Below, piece by piece: positions 61,011 to 64,000 of a stretch of 64,000 nucleotides of DNA. The DNA lies in assembly GCF_012641335.1 (NCBI RefSeq), contig NZ_JABAID010000003.1, positions 1-64,000 on the forward strand, written 5' to 3'. The position numbers were made by a program, and so were the translations under genes. This DNA is from Novosphingobium sp. ERN07. Lineage in GTDB: Bacteria; Pseudomonadota; Alphaproteobacteria; Sphingomonadales; Sphingomonadaceae. Every line of letters starts with the position of its first letter. The stretch's first letter is position 1. Below the pieces are notes generated by a model. It was not told the DNA's origin. It saw only the letters and a program-made list of their open reading frames with translations, and did no database searches.

Positions 61011-62320
61011 ACGATTATCACCGGTTCATGTAAGGGATGGATCGGCTCAGCGCCGGATTGCGTAATCAGAACAAGGTCTTCGCAGTGCGCCGAACCGCCG
61101 ATGCCGGTGTCCAGCGTCGGGCAGTCGACCGAAAGGATCATGCCCGGCTCCAGCACGAAATCGGGCTTGCGCCAGAACCCGCCGTGGACCTCGCCCGGCT
61201 CGTCGGTATGGGCCAGACCCACGCTGTGCGGGCCGAAGCCGATGACCGCCTGATATCCGGCGGCGCGCACCGCTGCGCTGCCCAGCGCCACGATTTCGGA
61301 AAAGCGCAGGCCGGGCCGCAGCTTTTCGCGCACGGCGGCCCATGCAAAAGCGCTCGCCTCTGCCGCCGCCCGCGCGGGCTTCGTCGGTTCGCCCACGAAC
61401 ACAGTCCGCGCAAAATCGCCGTGGTAGCCAAGGAAACTGCTGACCCCATCGAGCATCAGCGTCTGGCCATCGGCCACTTTGATGCGCGAAAGATCGGACG
61501 AGACGCGATCAACATTCAGAAAAACCGAAGTATTTCCGCGCGCTGCACATTCCTGCCGGTAGAGCACCTGCAATTCGTGATGCGTCGCGCCCGCCCGGAT
61601 CGCATGGCCCACCGCGTTCAGCGCATCGACGTTGGCACGCGCCGCGCGCGCCATCAGCGCCTGTTCCAGCGGCGATTTGATCAGGCGGATTTCGCGCAGG
61701 ATGTTTTCGGCCTGCACCATCTGGCCGGGGTGATCGTGATGGGTGGCAACCTGTTCGATGACCGGGTGGTCAAAGCCGATTCGCCCCTGCCACAAGCCCA
61801 GCCCGCGCATTGCCGCCACGATCGCGCCGCCTGCGTCCGCTGCCATGCGTGTGGCACCCGCCAAAGCCGCCGAAACATGCTCCCGGTGCGCTTCAGTGTC
61901 GGTTAGGTGCATCTTGGTGCACTTCGGAAGAACCGGCCCATCGGGCACGATTCCCAGCGTTTCGTCGCCGCAATCGCCAAGGTCGTTATAGAGCCAGACC
62001 GCCACATCGGCACGGTCACGCCCATCGGCCCAGCTATAGTGATGCAGGAATCGGCTGATAACGAGGCCCGGCATTTCGGGCCTCTCCCGCGCAATCAGCG
62101 CAAAGGTGCCCGGCGGCTGGCCGGGCCGCGTCCGCCCGATCTGCGGCCAGTGACCCAGCGCGTGATAGACGTTGATCGGATCGCCCAGCACCAGCCCGTG
62201 CAGCCCGTGCCGCTCCATCACTTCGAAGGCGCGCGCCATGTTCATCGGCCCGCCGCGTTCAAGCGCGGCCAGCAGATCATCGTCGGAGGGATTCAAACGC
62301 CAGTCCATGCCCGTCAGCAT
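61007..62320 (-). CDS. M24 metallopeptidase-fold protein (creatinase/prolidase type)
   Basis: A 437-residue protein (ATG at 62320; ATG at 62308 also possible). The pita-bread domain has metal-ligand candidates Asp in LMLDGVSSFLGYHGDFART (two Asp), His in GFGPHSVGLAHTD and Glu in AHCEDLVLIT. The penultimate ligand, normally Glu, is Asp in LSVDCPTLD. Creatinase relatives cut C-N bonds of small molecules rather than peptides. It is first in the operon with LLM 3, LLM 2 and a hydrolase. A TAGGTGCA repeat (copy C) lies inside the frame at about residues 131-139 (LPKCTKMHL). Confidence 0.88.
   Translation of the reverse strand: MLTGMDWRLNPSDDDLLAALERGGPMNMARAFEVMERHGLHGLVLGDPINVYHALGHWPQIGRTRPGQPPGTFALIARERPEMPGLVISRFLHHYSWADGRDRADVAVWLYNDLGDCGDETLGIVPDGPVLPKCTKMHLTDTEAHREHVSAALAGATRMAADAGGAIVAAMRGLGLWQGRIGFDHPVIEQVATHHDHPGQMVQAENILREIRLIKSPLEQALMARAARANVDALNAVGHAIRAGATHHELQVLYRQECAARGNTSVFLNVDRVSSDLSRIKVADGQTLMLDGVSSFLGYHGDFARTVFVGEPTKPARAAAEASAFAWAAVREKLRPGLRFSEIVALGSAAVRAAGYQAVIGFGPHSVGLAHTDEPGEVHGGFWRKPDFVLEPGMILSVDCPTLDTGIGGSAHCEDLVLITQSGAEPIHPLHEPVIIV
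61903..61929 (+). repeat. TAGGTGCA decamer repeat, copy C, inside the M24 gene
   Basis: TTAGGTGCAT then CTTGGTGCAC followed by TTCGGAA, on the strand opposite the gene. It matches copies A and B at 24 of 27 bases each. It encodes PKCTKMHL in the M24 protein; in copies A and B the same reading frame contains a stop. Confidence 0.6.
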
Positions 62321-62359
62321 GATCGCGCGGCGCGGTTCCCGAAGACCGCTGCCAAGACC

Positions 62360-62376
62360 TCTCCGCCACGCGGTTA
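62360..62376 (+). promoter_or_regulatory. Weak dyad-like site between M24 and alpha/beta hydrolase genes
   Basis: TCTCCG-CCACG-CGGTTA lies in the 107-bp divergent region, 39 bp from the M24 start and 51 bp from the hydrolase start. It fits the CCG-N5-CGG core but not the AT arms. It could instead be a half of the CTCTCCGC palindrome seen at 56586. Confidence 0.3.
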
Positions 62377-62427
62377 ATGCGCAAGCGGCATCAGGCAGCG
62401 GCAGCGGCAGGGATAGGCTCGCTTTCC

Positions 62428-63291
62428 ATGACCCAGATCCCCCTTTCCCAAATCGAGCGTGCCTTCGTCAAACTCGACGAAGGCCAGCTTCACTTGCGCC
62501 GCCTGCCCGCCGCCGATCCTTCTTCTGTGCCGCTGCTGCTGCTGCACGCATCGCCCGCATCGTCGTGGTTCATGCAGGATTTCATGGCGGCGCTGCGGAG
62601 CGCGGGCTGCATGGGAGAGATCATCGCGCCCGACACGTTGGGCAATGGAGATTCGGTGGCCCCGGCAGAAGCGGACCCCGAAATCGGATACTTTGCCGGA
62701 TCGATGGACCGCCTCTGCGATGCGCTGGGGCTGGAAAAGATCGACGTTTACGGCACCCACACCGGCGCGCGCATCGCCTGCGAACTGGCCGCCGCCTATC
62801 CTGACCGGGTGCGCGCGGTGATCCTTGATGGCATTACCGAATATGATGACGAGTTGCGCGATGCAGTGATCGCCAACTATGCGCCATCGGTGGAGCCGGA
62901 CGAATATGGCCGCCACCTGATCTGGGCGTTCAATTTCTGCCGCGATCAGGCGCTGTTCTTCCCGCACTTCATGAAAGTGCCCGACCGCCGCCTTGCGGTG
63001 CCGATGCCGCCGCCGCAGATTCTGCACCGCATCACGATTGACGTGCTGAAGGCGCTGGATACCTATCACAAGCCCTATATCGCCGCCTTCCGCTATCGCA
63101 GCTTTGAACGGATGGAACGGGTGAAGGCCCCTACCCTGCTGCTGAAGCCCGAAACCGAACTGGCGTTGCTGAACGCATCGGTCGCCACCGCGCTGGAACG
63201 GCTGGACAACGGCCACGCGCTGGCCACCCCCGGCGATCCGGCGACCAAGGCGGCTGCGATTATCGCCTTTATCAAGGAACACGCAGCATGA
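62428..63291 (+). CDS. Alpha/beta-fold protein with His in place of the nucleophile Ser
   Basis: A 287-residue cytoplasmic protein from the ATG at 62428. LLLLHASPASSWFMQDFMAAL and IIAPDTLGNGDSVAPA show the haloalkane dehalogenase/epoxide hydrolase-like start. The nucleophile elbow reads YGTHTGARIA, with His111 where Ser, Asp or Cys is expected. The C-terminal His is kept (LDNGHALATPGD). So a normal hydrolase triad is missing; lyase, cofactor-free or binding functions are possible. It is coupled (ATGA) to the GPH symporter that follows. Confidence 0.86.
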   Translation: MTQIPLSQIERAFVKLDEGQLHLRRLPAADPSSVPLLLLHASPASSWFMQDFMAALRSAGCMGEIIAPDTLGNGDSVAPAEADPEIGYFAGSMDRLCDALGLEKIDVYGTHTGARIACELAAAYPDRVRAVILDGITEYDDELRDAVIANYAPSVEPDEYGRHLIWAFNFCRDQALFFPHFMKVPDRRLAVPMPPPQILHRITIDVLKALDTYHKPYIAAFRYRSFERMERVKAPTLLLKPETELALLNASVATALERLDNGHALATPGDPATKAAAIIAFIKEHAA

Positions 63292-64000
63292 CCGCCGCCA
63301 CCGCTTCGGCCAAGGATACCCGCCTGTCCATTGGCGTTTGCTTAGGATTCAGCGTGGGCACGGTGGGCGTTTCGATCATGCTCAACACCGTGACCAGCTT
63401 CTACCCGGCGTTCATGTCCACCGTGCTGGGCCAATCCCCCGAAATCGCCGGCTATCTGCTGATGATTTCCAAGCTGGCGGACGCGGTGATCGACGTTGTG
63501 GTCGGTTCCATGTCCGACAACGCGCGCACCCGCTGGGGGCGGCGCAAGCCGTTCCTGCTGGCGGGCGGATTGCTGTCTGCCGTATCGTTCCTGATGCTGT
63601 TTGCGCCGCCGGTCCTCAGCCAAGGCGCGCTGATGGCGTGGATGATCGCGGCGCTGCTGATCTATTCCACCGCCTATTCGCTGTTCAACGTGCCCTATAT
63701 GGCGCTGCCTTCGGAATTGACCGACGGCTTCCACGAACGCACCCGGCTGATCTCGTTCCGCACCGTGTTCGTGTCCATCGGGCAGGTGCTGGCGCTGGCG
63801 GGCACAGCGGCGCTGGTGCAAAGCGGCGGCGCGGGGCGCGGCGGCTATGCCACGATGGGTCTGGTCATGGCGCTGATCATCGGCGGCGCGATGACCGCCA
63901 CGGCGCTGTCCATCCCGGTGCGCCATGCGCCCGAAGGGATGCAGCGCGCCACTTCGCACATGCCCAACATGGCGCAGTTGCGCGCCATCGTGCGCAACCG
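63288..64000 (+). CDS. GPH-family cation symporter (MFS) 3, cut by the window edge
   Basis: Open from the ATG at 63288, which overlaps the hydrolase stop, to the end of the window (237 codons, no stop). GYLLMISKLADAVIDVVVGSMSDNARTRWGRRKPFLLAGG is the GPH loop motif, and AYSLFNVPYMALPSELTDGFHERTRLISFRT is the loop after helix 4. About six spans are inside the window. It belongs to the same subfamily as GPH symporters 1 and 2. Confidence 0.88.
   Translation, partial: MTAATASAKDTRLSIGVCLGFSVGTVGVSIMLNTVTSFYPAFMSTVLGQSPEIAGYLLMISKLADAVIDVVVGSMSDNARTRWGRRKPFLLAGGLLSAVSFLMLFAPPVLSQGALMAWMIAALLIYSTAYSLFNVPYMALPSELTDGFHERTRLISFRTVFVSIGQVLALAGTAALVQSGGAGRGGYATMGLVMALIIGGAMTATALSIPVRHAPEGMQRATSHMPNMAQLRAIVRN

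Noticed and set aside
1..64000. CRISPR array, tRNA, rRNA or prophage genes
   Set aside because: No regularly spaced repeats, no cloverleaf-like or ribosomal sequence, and no phage structural genes were noticed on reading. A dedicated scan was not possible.

Overview
The window is GC-rich, densely coded bacterial DNA that looks like a sphingomonad (Alphaproteobacteria, Novosphingobium/Sphingobium/Sphingopyxis type). This rests on two large TonB-dependent receptors with a VVTARKRE-type entry motif, three DUF1838 proteins, GPH-type symporters, single-polypeptide IorB-type molybdenum hydroxylases and many ATGA-coupled catabolic genes. No rRNA, tRNA or CRISPR array was seen. Genus and substrate cannot be fixed from sequence alone.

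Layout. 1-2.3 kb is an edge zone: the tail of an IS5-type transposase, an orphan exported/membrane protein of visibly lower GC, and a ParD/ParE toxin-antitoxin pair. From 2.4 to 64 kb the DNA is almost entirely one catabolic island. 2.4-9.1 kb (minus strand) holds an SDR, a truncated MFS gene, a methyltransferase, a small unknown, a two-subunit periplasmic Mo hydroxylase, an FGE-fold protein and a DUF1330 protein. 9.4-11.4 kb holds an arylmalonate decarboxylase/maleate isomerase-fold protein and flavin monooxygenase 1. 11.6-19.4 kb holds an aldehyde dehydrogenase and, divergently, HyuA-HyuB, a KKCGH-type C-C lyase and a zinc alcohol dehydrogenase. 19.5-20.3 kb is an IclR regulator. 20.3-25.8 kb holds an HNH protein, ALDH 2, a salicylate/6-hydroxynicotinate-type monooxygenase, a PuuE-type deacetylase-fold hydrolase and an exported flavin amine oxidase. 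26-30.5 kb holds an exported alpha/beta hydrolase, LeuC/LeuD-type hydratase, an isochorismatase-family amidase and an SDR. 30.7-44.4 kb holds three DUF1838 proteins, two TonB receptors, a second FGE-fold protein, a Gfo/Idh oxidoreductase, a GPH symporter and a GlcD-type FAD oxidase. 44.3-45.4 kb is a RES/Xre toxin-antitoxin pair. 45.5-52 kb is a six-gene coupled operon (esterase, amine oxidase 2, VOC protein, DUF3089, alpha/beta hydrolase, MFS). 52.2-64 kb holds a serine hydrolase, cytochrome b561, luciferase-like monooxygenases, further GPH symporters, flavin monooxygenase 2, more alpha/beta hydrolases and an M24 peptidase-fold protein.

How it fits together. TonB receptors and GPH/MFS permeases would import a substrate. 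Many enzymes carry Tat or Sec signals (Mo hydroxylase, two amine oxidases, DUF1838 trio, FGE-fold proteins, esterases), suggesting an oxidative and hydrolytic periplasmic stage. Cytoplasmic flavin monooxygenases, aldehyde dehydrogenases and several C-N ring-opening families (HyuAB, PuuE type, isochorismatase type) point to a nitrogen heterocycle or cyclic imide. The LeuCD-type hydratase plus a dimethylmalate/isocitrate-lyase-type enzyme suggest the carbon leaves as a (substituted) maleate that is hydrated and cleaved. This pathway is inference.

The strongest new signal is a 17-bp dyad, TATCCG-N5-CGGATA, that recurs in front of most operons. In seven cases it has the same orientation and lies 71-79 bp before the start codon. 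It includes a perfect copy in front of the only IclR-type regulator in the window, so much of the island looks like a single regulon.
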